Part shown: positions 12,458 to 20,591 of the stretch, in pieces
Layout: every line of letters begins with the position of its first letter
Numbering within the stretch: the stretch's first letter is position 1
Assembly (NCBI RefSeq): GCF_022267375.1
Contig: NZ_JAIZBH010000001.1
Span: 248,001-312,000 of the forward strand
Reading direction: 5' to 3'
DNA: 64,000 nt
Source: Leptospira sanjuanensis
GTDB lineage: Bacteria; Spirochaetota; Leptospiria; Leptospirales; Leptospiraceae
Translations under genes and position numbers: made by a program
Notes under the pieces: generated by a model
Seen by the model: the letters and a program-made list of their open reading frames with translations, nothing else
Database searches by the model: none
What the model was told of the DNA's origin: nothing

Positions 12458-13669
12458 ATGAAAAAGATTAAAGAATTTTTATCTGCCGGTCACTTCCCTA
12501 CGCTTTTAAGTTCATTCTTATACTTTGATTTCAGCTTCATGGTATGGATGCTCTTAGCGGCTCTCGGAGTTTTTCTCTCCGAAGAATTCGGCTTAAACCC
12601 CGCTCAGAAGGGTTTGATGGTATCGATTCCTTTGCTCGGAGGAACTCTTCTAAGAATTCCGATGGGTTTGTTATCCGATCGATTCGGATCGAGAAAGGTT
12701 GCTCTTTGCGGAATGTTGCTCACGATGCTTCCTCTCTTTTTAGGATGGCAGTTCGGAAATTCTATGGCCGAAATCTTCGCGATCGGTCTTCTTCTCGGAG
12801 TTGCGGGTTCCAGCTTTGCGGTTGCGCTCCCTCTTGCGAGTAAAAGTTATCCTGCAAGATACCAAGGTTTGGTATTGGGAATCGCGGGGGCCGGAAACAG
12901 CGGTTCCGTGATCGCAACCTTGTTCGCGCCGGATCTTGCACGCAGCTTCGGATGGCATGCGGTTTTCGGATTCGCTTTGATTCCGATGTCTTTGGTGTTT
13001 ATCTTCTTCTACTTTTTTGCGAAAGAAGAAGCCGTTCCTTCGTCCGGTAAAACGATTTTGGAATATCTCGCTCCGATTAAATCCAGAGACGCGATGATCT
13101 TCAGCTTTTTATACAGCATTACGTTCGGAGGGTTCGTAGGGCTCGCGAGTTTTTTACCGATCTTCTTTTACGATCAATACGGCGCGGATAAGGTTACTAC
13201 CGGTTTATATACGACCTATTGCATCATCGGAGCAAGTATGATCCGTCCGTTCGGCGGCTATCTCTCCGATAAATTCGGAGGAGCGACCGTTCTTTGTATC
13301 GTTCTTCTTTTGGTGTCGATGATCTTTTTCGGAATCTCCACTCTTCCGAGTTTGGGTCTTGTTCTTCCCTTATTTATCTTCCTGATGTTGTGTTTGGGAC
13401 TCGGAAACGGTTCCGTGTTTCAGTTGGTTCCTTCCCGTTTCAAAAAGGATATCGGAATCGTCACCGGTTTTGTGGGCGCCTTCGGCGGGTTAGGCGGATT
13501 TATGGTGCCGAATCTTCTCGGTTCCTTGAAGTCCGGCTGGGGAACGTATGCCGCGGGATTCACGGTTCTCGGTGTGATCGTTTTGATCGCAGCGGCCGTT
13601 TTATACGGAACGAACGTTTTCGTTTGGAATCGCATGGAAGAATCTCAACTCGAGATCGAAACGGCTTAA
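12458..13669 (+). CDS. nasA: NarK/NasA-type MFS nitrate/nitrite transporter
   Basis: 403 residues with about twelve membrane segments. The NNP-family signatures are present: FDFSFMVWMLLAALGVFLSE in helix 1, RIPMGLLSDRFGSRKVAL after helix 2, a glycine-rich helix with GIAGAGNSGSV (the first nitrate signature is G-x-GNxG) and GFVGAFGGLGGFMVPNLLG (second nitrate signature). Conserved arginines R66 and R292-like residues of the family are expected in these helices. It is the first gene of the rightward operon, 30 bases before nirB, and would import nitrate (and perhaps export nitrite) across the inner membrane. It lies just downstream of the candidate sigma-54 promoter. Confidence 0.94.
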   Translation: MKKIKEFLSAGHFPTLLSSFLYFDFSFMVWMLLAALGVFLSEEFGLNPAQKGLMVSIPLLGGTLLRIPMGLLSDRFGSRKVALCGMLLTMLPLFLGWQFGNSMAEIFAIGLLLGVAGSSFAVALPLASKSYPARYQGLVLGIAGAGNSGSVIATLFAPDLARSFGWHAVFGFALIPMSLVFIFFYFFAKEEAVPSSGKTILEYLAPIKSRDAMIFSFLYSITFGGFVGLASFLPIFFYDQYGADKVTTGLYTTYCIIGASMIRPFGGYLSDKFGGATVLCIVLLLVSMIFFGISTLPSLGLVLPLFIFLMLCLGLGNGSVFQLVPSRFKKDIGIVTGFVGAFGGLGGFMVPNLLGSLKSGWGTYAAGFTVLGVIVLIAAAVLYGTNVFVWNRMEESQLEIETA

Positions 13670-13699
13670 TCCAGTTACGTTATCGGGAGAAAAATAAAA

Positions 13700-16225
13700 A
13701 TGTCAAAGCAACAGTTGATCGTAGTAGGGAATGGGATGGTCGGCCATAGATTGGTCGAGAAATTGGTTGAATTCGGCGGAATCGAAAAGTTTGATATTCT
13801 AATATTCGGAGAGGAGCCCAGAAGAGCGTACGATCGGGTTCATCTTTCCGAATATTTCGCAAACCGTTCCGTGGATCCTTTGTATCTTTCGAAAGAGGAC
13901 TGGTATTCACAGAACGGGATCGATCTTCACCTGAAGGAGAAAGTGACTTCGGTGGATCCGGTTTCGAAAAAAGTGGAAACTTCTTCCGGAGCGGTTTACT
14001 CCTTCGACAAACTCGTGTTTGCCACCGGTTCCGCTCCTTTCGTTCCGACCTTCGAAGGAATCGATAAGAAAGGGGTTTTCGTTTATAGAACGATCGAAGA
14101 CTTAGAGGAAATTTTAGAATACGGAAAGTCCGTAAAAACCGCCGCCGTGTTAGGCGGAGGACTTTTGGGATTGGAAGCCGCAAAGGCGCTCGTCGATATG
14201 AATCTCAAAACCGACGTCGTGGAGTTCGCTCCTCGATTGATGCCTCGTCAGCTGGACGAAGCGGGTTCCTCCATTCTCAGATCGAAAATAGAAGAACTGG
14301 GAGTTTCGATTCTTTTGGAAAAGAACACCAAACGAGCGATCGGTGAAGCCGCATTCGCCGGTCTTGAATTTCAAGACGGTTCGATTTTAGAGACGGAAAT
14401 GCTCGTCGTTTCCGCCGGAATCAGACCGAGGGACGAACTTGCAAAGAATGCGGGAATCGCGGTGGGAGAAAGGGGCGGTATTCAGGTAAACGATCTTCTC
14501 GAAACGAGCGCGGACGGAATTTATTCCATCGGTGAATGTGCGCTTCATAACGGAATGATCTACGGTCTCGTGGCTCCCGGTTACGAAATGGCTGAAACCG
14601 TAGCACATAATCTTTGTTATTCGGAAAGAGAATCCAAGTCGTATTTGGGTTCGGACTTATCCACGAAATTGAAATTGATCGGAGTGGACGTCGCTTCTTT
14701 CGGAGACGCTCTCGGACAATGCCCACACATACCCATCGCATTCAAAAATCCTCTTACGGGGATTTATAAGAAATTGGTAATATCCGAGGACGGTAAAACG
14801 CTTCTCGGAGGAATTCTAGTCGGAGACGCGAGCGCTTACGGAAACCTTCTTGCGTTGTATTTAAATAAGATCGAACTTCCTTCCGAACCGGAAAGTCTGA
14901 TCGTAGGTTCCGTCTCCGCCGAATCGACGTTTGGTGCCGGATCGCTTCCGGACACGGCGAAGATCTGTTCGTGCAACAACGTTTCCAAAGGCGACATCCT
15001 AAACGCGATTCGCGACAAAGACTGTTACGAGATGGGCAGTTTGAAGGAATGCACGAAAGCCGGCACGGGATGCGGCGGTTGTATTCCTCAGGTGAATTCT
15101 CTTCTTAAGGGAGAATTAAAATCTCTCGGTAAAGTCGTAACGGAACATCTTTGCGAACACTTTCCGTTTTCCAGACAGGAATTGTTCCAAGTCATCAAGG
15201 TAAAAAAACTCAAAACTTTCGACGATGTGATCGCGGAAAGCGGTAAAGGAAAAGGATGCGAAGTCTGCAAACCCGCGGTCGCTTCGATTCTTGCGAGTTT
15301 ATGGAACGAGACGATCGTTCATAAACATCACAGAGAAATTCAGGATACGAACGACAAGTATCTTGCAAACATTCAAAGAGGCGGAACGTATTCTGTCGTG
15401 CCGAGGATTCCGGGCGGTGAAATTACTCCGGAAAAACTCATCGTGATCGGAGCCGTTGCAAAGAAGTACAATCTTTACTGCAAGATCACCGGAGGTCAAA
15501 GGATCGATCTTCTCGGCGCGAGAATGGAAGACCTTCCGGATATTTGGAAGGATTTGGTCGACGAAGGTTTTGAAAGCGGTCACGCATACGGTAAGGCGAT
15601 GAGAACCGTAAAGAGCTGCGTCGGTTCGACATGGTGCAGATACGGCGTGCAGGATAGTACTTCGTTTGCGATTCGCATCGAAGAACGTTATCGTGGAATT
15701 CGTTCTCCGCATAAATTGAAGGCCGCCGTTTCCGGTTGTATCCGCGAATGTGCGGAAGCGCAAAGCAAGGACTTCGGTTTAATCGCGACCGAAAAAGGAT
15801 GGAATCTTTACGTAGGCGGCAACGGAGGAGTGACTCCGCAGCACGCGATGCTCCTCGCGGCCGACATCGACGAAGACACTTGTGTGAAATACATCGATCG
15901 ATTCCTGATGTTCTATATCCGAACCGCGGATAAACTTACAAGAACCGCGGCTTGGCTCAATCAGCTCGAAGGAGGAATCGATTATCTCAAGGACGTGATC
16001 GTCAACGATCGTCTTGGAATCAACGAACAGCTCGAAGCCGAGATGCAGATGCTCGTCGACAGCTATCATTGCGAATGGAAGGCGGTTGTGGACGATCCTG
16101 AAAAACAGAAGAAGTTTAAACACTTCGTCAACAGCGATCAACCGGATACGAACGTGAAATTCATCCAAGAAAGAGGCCAGATCCGTCCGGTGGATTGGCA
16201 AAAGAAAGAACTATCGGTGACCTAA
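13700..16225 (+). CDS. nirB: Nitrite reductase (NADH), large subunit
   Basis: 841 residues, the usual NirB length. FAD motif LIVVGNGMVGHRLVEKL at the N-terminus, NAD motif AAVLGGGLLGLEAAKAL near 150, a BFD-like [2Fe-2S] domain (KICSCNNVSKGD...GTGCGGC, about 420-470), a second BFD-like repeat with GKGCEVCKPA, then the nitrite/sulfite reductase ferredoxin-like half and the siroheme/[4Fe-4S] domain with CVGSTWC (Cx5C) and CIREC (Cx3C). It reduces nitrite to ammonium using NADH in the cytoplasm and needs siroheme, whose first committed enzyme is encoded downstream. It lies between the transporter and nirD. Confidence 0.97.
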   Translation: MSKQQLIVVGNGMVGHRLVEKLVEFGGIEKFDILIFGEEPRRAYDRVHLSEYFANRSVDPLYLSKEDWYSQNGIDLHLKEKVTSVDPVSKKVETSSGAVYSFDKLVFATGSAPFVPTFEGIDKKGVFVYRTIEDLEEILEYGKSVKTAAVLGGGLLGLEAAKALVDMNLKTDVVEFAPRLMPRQLDEAGSSILRSKIEELGVSILLEKNTKRAIGEAAFAGLEFQDGSILETEMLVVSAGIRPRDELAKNAGIAVGERGGIQVNDLLETSADGIYSIGECALHNGMIYGLVAPGYEMAETVAHNLCYSERESKSYLGSDLSTKLKLIGVDVASFGDALGQCPHIPIAFKNPLTGIYKKLVISEDGKTLLGGILVGDASAYGNLLALYLNKIELPSEPESLIVGSVSAESTFGAGSLPDTAKICSCNNVSKGDILNAIRDKDCYEMGSLKECTKAGTGCGGCIPQVNSLLKGELKSLGKVVTEHLCEHFPFSRQELFQVIKVKKLKTFDDVIAESGKGKGCEVCKPAVASILASLWNETIVHKHHREIQDTNDKYLANIQRGGTYSVVPRIPGGEITPEKLIVIGAVAKKYNLYCKITGGQRIDLLGARMEDLPDIWKDLVDEGFESGHAYGKAMRTVKSCVGSTWCRYGVQDSTSFAIRIEERYRGIRSPHKLKAAVSGCIRECAEAQSKDFGLIATEKGWNLYVGGNGGVTPQHAMLLAADIDEDTCVKYIDRFLMFYIRTADKLTRTAAWLNQLEGGIDYLKDVIVNDRLGINEQLEAEMQMLVDSYHCEWKAVVDDPEKQKKFKHFVNSDQPDTNVKFIQERGQIRPVDWQKKELSVT

Positions 16226-16234
16226 GGAGCTAAC

Positions 16235-16600
16235 ATGCAAACTACGATTGAAGAAAAAGTCTGGATTGAAGTCGCTCCCATTTCGGAATTCTCCCGGAAC
16301 GGGGGGACTTGTGCAAAGATTGGGGACGAGCAAATCGCAATTTTTCATTTCCAACAAGAAGATGAATGGTATGCTTGTGAGAATCGCTGCCCTCATACGG
16401 GAGATATGGTTTTATCCAGAGGACTTACCGGTGATTCCCAAGGCGAACCTAAGGTCGCTTGTCCTCTGCATAAGAAATCCTTCTCTCTCAAATCGGGAGA
16501 ATGTATCTCGGGCGAATCGTATTCCGTCCGCACTTTTCCCGTTAAGGTCGAAGGTGGAACGGTGTACGTTGCCGTAGATTCCTCCGTGGTGGCGAAATGA
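16235..16600 (+). CDS. nirD: Nitrite reductase small subunit, Rieske-type
   Basis: 121 residues. A single Rieske-like domain with CPHTG (CxH) and CPLH (CxxH) separated by a loop of normal length (residues about 53-80), so a real [2Fe-2S] cluster is likely; many NirD proteins have lost these ligands. It pairs with NirB to form the NADH nitrite reductase. Nine bases separate it from nirB. Confidence 0.95.
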   Translation: MQTTIEEKVWIEVAPISEFSRNGGTCAKIGDEQIAIFHFQQEDEWYACENRCPHTGDMVLSRGLTGDSQGEPKVACPLHKKSFSLKSGECISGESYSVRTFPVKVEGGTVYVAVDSSVVAK

Positions 16601-16618
16601 AAAACGCGGGGTGAGGTT

Positions 16619-17572
16619 ATGATAAGCGACGGTTTCGGCAGGAGTTTTCGAACTCTTAGAATCAGCCTTTTGGATCGTTGCAATTTCGCCTGCACTTACT
16701 GCGTGGATCGCGAAACCTCGGAGTTCGGTTTAAAAAAAACGGATTTACTAAAAACGGAAGAATGGGTTCGCATCGTGAAAGGTCTGCATTCCGCTTTAAA
16801 TCTGAAGAAGGTTCGTCTCACCGGAGGAGAACCGACTCTTTATCCCGGATTGAAAATTCTCGTTCGAGAAATTAAAAACCTGAATATTCCCGAAGTTTCG
16901 ATCACGACCAACGGTTCGGTTTTATCCAAACAAATCGAGGAATTGAAGGAAGCCGGGCTCGATTCGGTAAACGTTTCTTTGGACGGAGTTACGCAGGAAT
17001 CGTTTCAAAAGATGAGCCGCCGTTCCGCGTTCAAACAGACGTTAAACGGAATCGATGCGGCCGTTTCGACCGGCATGAAGGTACGAATCAACTGCACGTT
17101 GGTTCGCGGAAAAAACGAGGATCAGATTATTCCAATTCTTGAATATTCTTGGAGCAAGGGGATTCTTCCGCGGTTTTTGGAACTGATGAAAATGGGTTAT
17201 CTTCAGAATTCGGATACGGTTCCGATTTTTAAACAACACGAGATTTTGGACCGCGTGGAAAGCAAATTCGGAACTCTGACTCCGCAGGTCAGAAAAGAAT
17301 CTTCCACGGCAAATTATTGGACGACGAAGGAAGGACGTTCTTTCGGAATTATCGCAAACGAATCGGCTCCGTTCTGCCGCGATTGCGATCGTCTACGATT
17401 GGACAGCAAGGGAAATCTTTACGGTTGTTTGAGTTCCTCGACCGGGTTTCCGCTTCCTAAGTTGATGGAACAGGGGATCGAGATGGAACAGATTCTAACG
17501 TTGGCGTTGCGTCAAAAACAGGACGTTCGGTTTAAAGGAAGCGACCTAACCATGATGGCGATCGGAGGTTAA
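16619..17572 (+). CDS. moaA: GTP 3',8-cyclase (molybdenum cofactor step 1)
   Basis: 317 residues. Radical-SAM cluster C21/C25/C28 in CNFACTYC, SAM-binding RLTGGEPTLYPG, and the C-terminal second cluster FCRDCDRLRLDSKG followed by GC in LYGCLSS. The chain ends in the conserved Gly-Gly (MMAIGG) that is needed for catalysis in MoaA. It converts GTP to 3',8-cyclo-7,8-dihydro-GTP, the substrate of MoaC. A GAGGT ribosome-binding site precedes the ATG, 18 bases after nirD. Confidence 0.96.
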   Translation: MISDGFGRSFRTLRISLLDRCNFACTYCVDRETSEFGLKKTDLLKTEEWVRIVKGLHSALNLKKVRLTGGEPTLYPGLKILVREIKNLNIPEVSITTNGSVLSKQIEELKEAGLDSVNVSLDGVTQESFQKMSRRSAFKQTLNGIDAAVSTGMKVRINCTLVRGKNEDQIIPILEYSWSKGILPRFLELMKMGYLQNSDTVPIFKQHEILDRVESKFGTLTPQVRKESSTANYWTTKEGRSFGIIANESAPFCRDCDRLRLDSKGNLYGCLSSSTGFPLPKLMEQGIEMEQILTLALRQKQDVRFKGSDLTMMAIGG

Positions 17573-17574
17573 AG

Positions 17575-17817
17575 ATGAACGTAGCGGTAAAAACATTCGG
17601 AATTTTAAAGGATCATTTTCAATCCGACTTCGTTCTCAACTTGGAAACTCCGGTTCGCGTACTGGACGTTGTCGAGGAGATGCGCAAAAAGAAACCGGCC
17701 ACGAGCGGAATTTTGGACGTATCCCTTTGGGCGGTTCAGGATAAAATGGTCGGAGCCGATCGAATCGTGGAAGAAGGGGAAGTCGTATTGATACTTCCTC
17801 CTTTGAGCGGAGGTTGA
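17575..17817 (+). CDS. moaD: Molybdopterin synthase small subunit (sulfur carrier)
   Basis: 80 residues, a ubiquitin-like beta-grasp protein ending in PPLSGG; the C-terminal Gly-Gly is adenylated and thiocarboxylated to carry sulfur. The spacing to moaA is two bases, and moaE starts one base after its stop. The activating enzyme MoeB is not in this window. Confidence 0.95.
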   Translation: MNVAVKTFGILKDHFQSDFVLNLETPVRVLDVVEEMRKKKPATSGILDVSLWAVQDKMVGADRIVEEGEVVLILPPLSGG

Positions 17818-17818
17818 C

Positions 17819-18292
17819 ATGCATCTTCAAGAAGAACCGATCGATCTCGCATTCTTAATTTCGCAAGGACACGATCCTTCCAGCGGCGCAGTCGTACTTT
17901 TCAGCGGAGAACCCAGAGACAACGCGGGCACGGATCATAAGAAAGTGACTCATCTCTTTTACGAAGCGTATCCTCCGATGGCCGAACCGATGATCGCAAA
18001 AATTTTGGAAGAAGCGACAGCGATCTTTCATTTAAAAAAAGCGATCTGCGTTCATAGAACGGGAACCGTTCAACCGGAAGAATCATCCGTCTGTGTGATC
18101 ACGACTTCTTCGCATCGTAAGGAAGCGTACGAAGCGAATCGATATATTATCGACCGAGTCAAACACGAGGTTCCGATTTGGAAAAAGGAATTTTACGAAG
18201 ACGGAACTTCGGAATGGACTCTCAATTGCGCGGGTTGCGCCGCGGGCACGACCGGACATGAACGTTATACGCCTTTGAGGGCGCATCGATGA
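17819..18292 (+). CDS. moaE: Molybdopterin synthase catalytic subunit
   Basis: 157 residues. The family motifs are present: GAVVLFSGEPRDN near the start, HLFYEAYPPMAEPMI, HRTGTVQPEESSVCVIT, and the active-site segment RVKHEVPIWKKEFYEDG with the two lysines that contact the precursor. The C-terminal extension CAGCAAGTTGHERYTP is cysteine-containing and longer than in E. coli MoaE. With MoaD it converts cPMP to molybdopterin. The stop overlaps the mobA start (ATGA). Confidence 0.94.
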   Translation: MHLQEEPIDLAFLISQGHDPSSGAVVLFSGEPRDNAGTDHKKVTHLFYEAYPPMAEPMIAKILEEATAIFHLKKAICVHRTGTVQPEESSVCVITTSSHRKEAYEANRYIIDRVKHEVPIWKKEFYEDGTSEWTLNCAGCAAGTTGHERYTPLRAHR

Positions 18293-18900
18293 TAAAACGA
18301 ACGCCCATCGGATTGATTCTTTGCGGAGGATATTCCTCGCGCATGGGAAGGGACAAGGGACTTCTTGTCACGGAGGGTCAGTCGTGGGTTCGCAAACGGT
18401 ACGAACTTTTGCGAGAATTTACCGATCGTTGTTTGATCTCGATCCGAAAAGAACAAAGAGCCGCGTATCAAAAAGAGAACTCTTCCTTTGAATTAGTGGA
18501 AGACGTCTTTGAAAATCAAGGACCGATTTCCGGAATTCTTTCCGCGCATCTTGGCGATACGACCGCCGATTATTTGGTTATCGCATGCGATATGCCGATC
18601 CTAAATCCGACGATTCTCGTCCGGCTCTTGGAAGAATATCGGAACGATTCCGGAAAATCAGCGTATGCATGGAGAAGTCAGGATTGTATCGAACCGTTTC
18701 CTGCGATTTATACGTCCGAACTATTGAAAAATACATTCAAAAAATGGAATTCTTCTTCTAAGACCGGTTCGCCGAGCGGGATTTTAAAGGAAGCGGAAAC
18801 GAAATGGATCGAGTTCGATTCTTCCGACGCGCTTGAAAACGCATTCATCAATTATAATACTCCGAACGAAATCGGAATCCCTTCGGAGGTCGTAGTATGA
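18289..18900 (+). CDS. mobA: Molybdenum cofactor guanylyltransferase
   Basis: 203 residues. Nucleotidyltransferase motif LILCGGYSSRMGRDKGLL at residues 9-26, then LVEDVFENQGPISGILSA and the metal-binding VIACDMPIL. It attaches GMP to Mo-molybdopterin to make the bis-MGD form required by the nitrate reductase encoded on the other side of the spacer. Overlaps both neighbours by four bases (ATGA junctions), which indicates tight translational coupling. Confidence 0.92.
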   Translation: MIKRTPIGLILCGGYSSRMGRDKGLLVTEGQSWVRKRYELLREFTDRCLISIRKEQRAAYQKENSSFELVEDVFENQGPISGILSAHLGDTTADYLVIACDMPILNPTILVRLLEEYRNDSGKSAYAWRSQDCIEPFPAIYTSELLKNTFKKWNSSSKTGSPSGILKEAETKWIEFDSSDALENAFINYNTPNEIGIPSEVVV

Positions 18901-19673
18901 ATGCGGAATACGGAAAAGTTTATTTGGTCGGCGCTGGTCCTGGAGACCCGGAGCTTCTTACACGCAAGGCCGTCAAAATTCTCCGCATGGCGGAAGTGGT
19001 CCTTTACGACGACTTGGTTTCTTCTAAGATATTGAAACTGTGCCGTAAAAAAACGGAACTTATCTACGTGGGCAAACGGTTGGGACAACACAGTTGTCAG
19101 CAAGTCGACCTCAATCAAAAGATCGCCGACGCCGCGCTGCAGTATAAAACCGTGATTCGGCTCAAAGGAGGAGATCCTTCCGTCTTCGGACGAGTAGGCG
19201 AGGAATACGAATTCCTTCTGAATTTGGGAATCGAATGCGAGATCGTGGCCGGTATTACGACCGCTTCCGGCGCCGTTGCGAGTCTCGGTTTTCCGCTTAC
19301 GCATCGCGAATATTCCAAAGAAATTCTTTATCTTTCGGGTCATGGAAAGAATGGAAAAAATTCTCAGAGCTTCAAAAATCTTTCCTGTGAAGGAAAAACT
19401 CTCGTCGTTTATATGGGTTTGAATTCACTCAAAGAGATTGTGGATGATCTGATCGAAAGTGGAAATCCGGAAAGTCTTCCCGTCGGGATCGTGGAAAACG
19501 CGACGCTCGCGCATCAAAGAATCGTTACGGGAAATTTGGGAAACATTCGTGTTGTGGCCGAAAAGAGCGAAGTCAGTTCACCTGCGCTTCTGATTATCGG
19601 AGACATCATCGATTATTATCTGAAAATGGATTCTCTTCGAACGCTCATCCATCGTCCTCATACTTTCAGTTAG
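18897..19673 (+). CDS. cobA: Uroporphyrinogen-III C-methyltransferase (siroheme branch)
   Basis: 258 residues, the length of single-domain SUMT enzymes. Motifs: KVYLVGAGPGDPELLT, VLYDDLVS, YVGKRLGQH, RLKGGDPSVFGR, GITTASGAVASLGFPLTHR, and the C-terminal ALLIIGDII. It uses SAM to methylate uroporphyrinogen III twice to precorrin-2, feeding siroheme for NirB. The dehydrogenase/ferrochelatase needed to finish siroheme is not fused (unlike CysG) and is not in the window. The placement among Moco genes shows the operon supplies both nitrate and nitrite reductase cofactors. Confidence 0.94.
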   Translation: MNAEYGKVYLVGAGPGDPELLTRKAVKILRMAEVVLYDDLVSSKILKLCRKKTELIYVGKRLGQHSCQQVDLNQKIADAALQYKTVIRLKGGDPSVFGRVGEEYEFLLNLGIECEIVAGITTASGAVASLGFPLTHREYSKEILYLSGHGKNGKNSQSFKNLSCEGKTLVVYMGLNSLKEIVDDLIESGNPESLPVGIVENATLAHQRIVTGNLGNIRVVAEKSEVSSPALLIIGDIIDYYLKMDSLRTLIHRPHTFS

Positions 19674-19682
19674 GACAAAAGA

Positions 19683-20591
19683 ATGATCGATATTACTGAA
19701 AAAAAAATCAGCCTTCGTTCGGCGACGGCTGAGGGGTTCGTATATTGTACGCCCGAAACCCTGAAAAGAATTAAGGAGAATTCCCTGCCGAAAGGCGATC
19801 TTTTCGGAGTCGCAAAGGCAAGCGGTTTGCTCGCATCAAAAAAAACTTCCGACCTGATTCCCCATTGTCATCCGGTCAATATCGATTCATTCGATCTTAC
19901 GTTCGAATTGGTGGAGAGGGGCGTAAGAATTCTCGCAAGCGGAAAATCGATCGGAAAGACCGGAATCGAAATGGAAGTGTTGACCGGTTTGAGCGTCGCC
20001 GCTCTGACGATTTACGATTTGTTAAAACCGATCGATAAGGAATTGGAGATTTCTTCCGTTCGTCTTTTGGAAAAGAAGGGCGGTAAGAGCGAGACGCAAA
20101 TTTCCAAATTTGCGGATGGAGCAAAAGCCGCCATTCTGGTTTGTTCCGATTCCACGTTTGCGGGTAAACGCGAGGATGGTTCAGGCAAAGTCATCGAAGA
20201 TATATTCAAAGAATCGAATGTACAATTGGCCGATTACCGGATCGTTCCCGACGAGCCGGAGGAGATCCGAAAGAAAGTTCTTTCTTGGGTCGAACTCGGA
20301 ATCGATCTCATCGTGACCACGGGTGGAACGGGCCTTGGACCGAGAGACAACACGACGGATACGGTAAGGGCTTTATTGGATCAGGAAATTCCCGGAATCG
20401 CGGAAGCGATGCGATCCTTTGGCCAGGACAGAACTCCGTATGCGATGTTGTCCCGTTCCTTGGCGGGGAGAATCAAAAAGACTTTGGTCGTATGTGTGCC
20501 GGGCAGCTCCAACGGTGCAAGAGAAAGTCTCAAGGCGATTTTTCCGGCGATCTTTCACGCAAAAAAAATGATGCGGGGAGAGGGGCATTGA
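19683..20591 (+). CDS. moaCB: Bifunctional MoaC-MoaB/Mog fusion protein
   Basis: 302 residues in two domains. Residues 1-148 are MoaC (cPMP synthase): DLFGVAKASGLLASKKTSDL, IPHCHPVNIDS, and KTGIEMEVLTGLSVAALTIYD. Residues 149-302 are a MoaB/MogA domain (molybdopterin adenylyltransferase type): AILVCSDSTFAGKREDGSG, LIVTTGGTGLGPRDNTTD, and VVCVPGSSNGARESLKAI. One chain thus covers the second step of the pathway and the adenylation of molybdopterin. Nine bases separate it from cobA, and its stop overlaps the TTG start of moeA. Confidence 0.94.
   Translation: MIDITEKKISLRSATAEGFVYCTPETLKRIKENSLPKGDLFGVAKASGLLASKKTSDLIPHCHPVNIDSFDLTFELVERGVRILASGKSIGKTGIEMEVLTGLSVAALTIYDLLKPIDKELEISSVRLLEKKGGKSETQISKFADGAKAAILVCSDSTFAGKREDGSGKVIEDIFKESNVQLADYRIVPDEPEEIRKKVLSWVELGIDLIVTTGGTGLGPRDNTTDTVRALLDQEIPGIAEAMRSFGQDRTPYAMLSRSLAGRIKKTLVVCVPGSSNGARESLKAIFPAIFHAKKMMRGEGH

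Noticed and set aside
20285..20587. N-terminal extension of moeA (101 codons)
   Set aside because: These codons are an out-of-frame reading of the moaCB gene; the TTG at 20588 with overlapping stop and ribosome-binding site gives the normal MoeA start.
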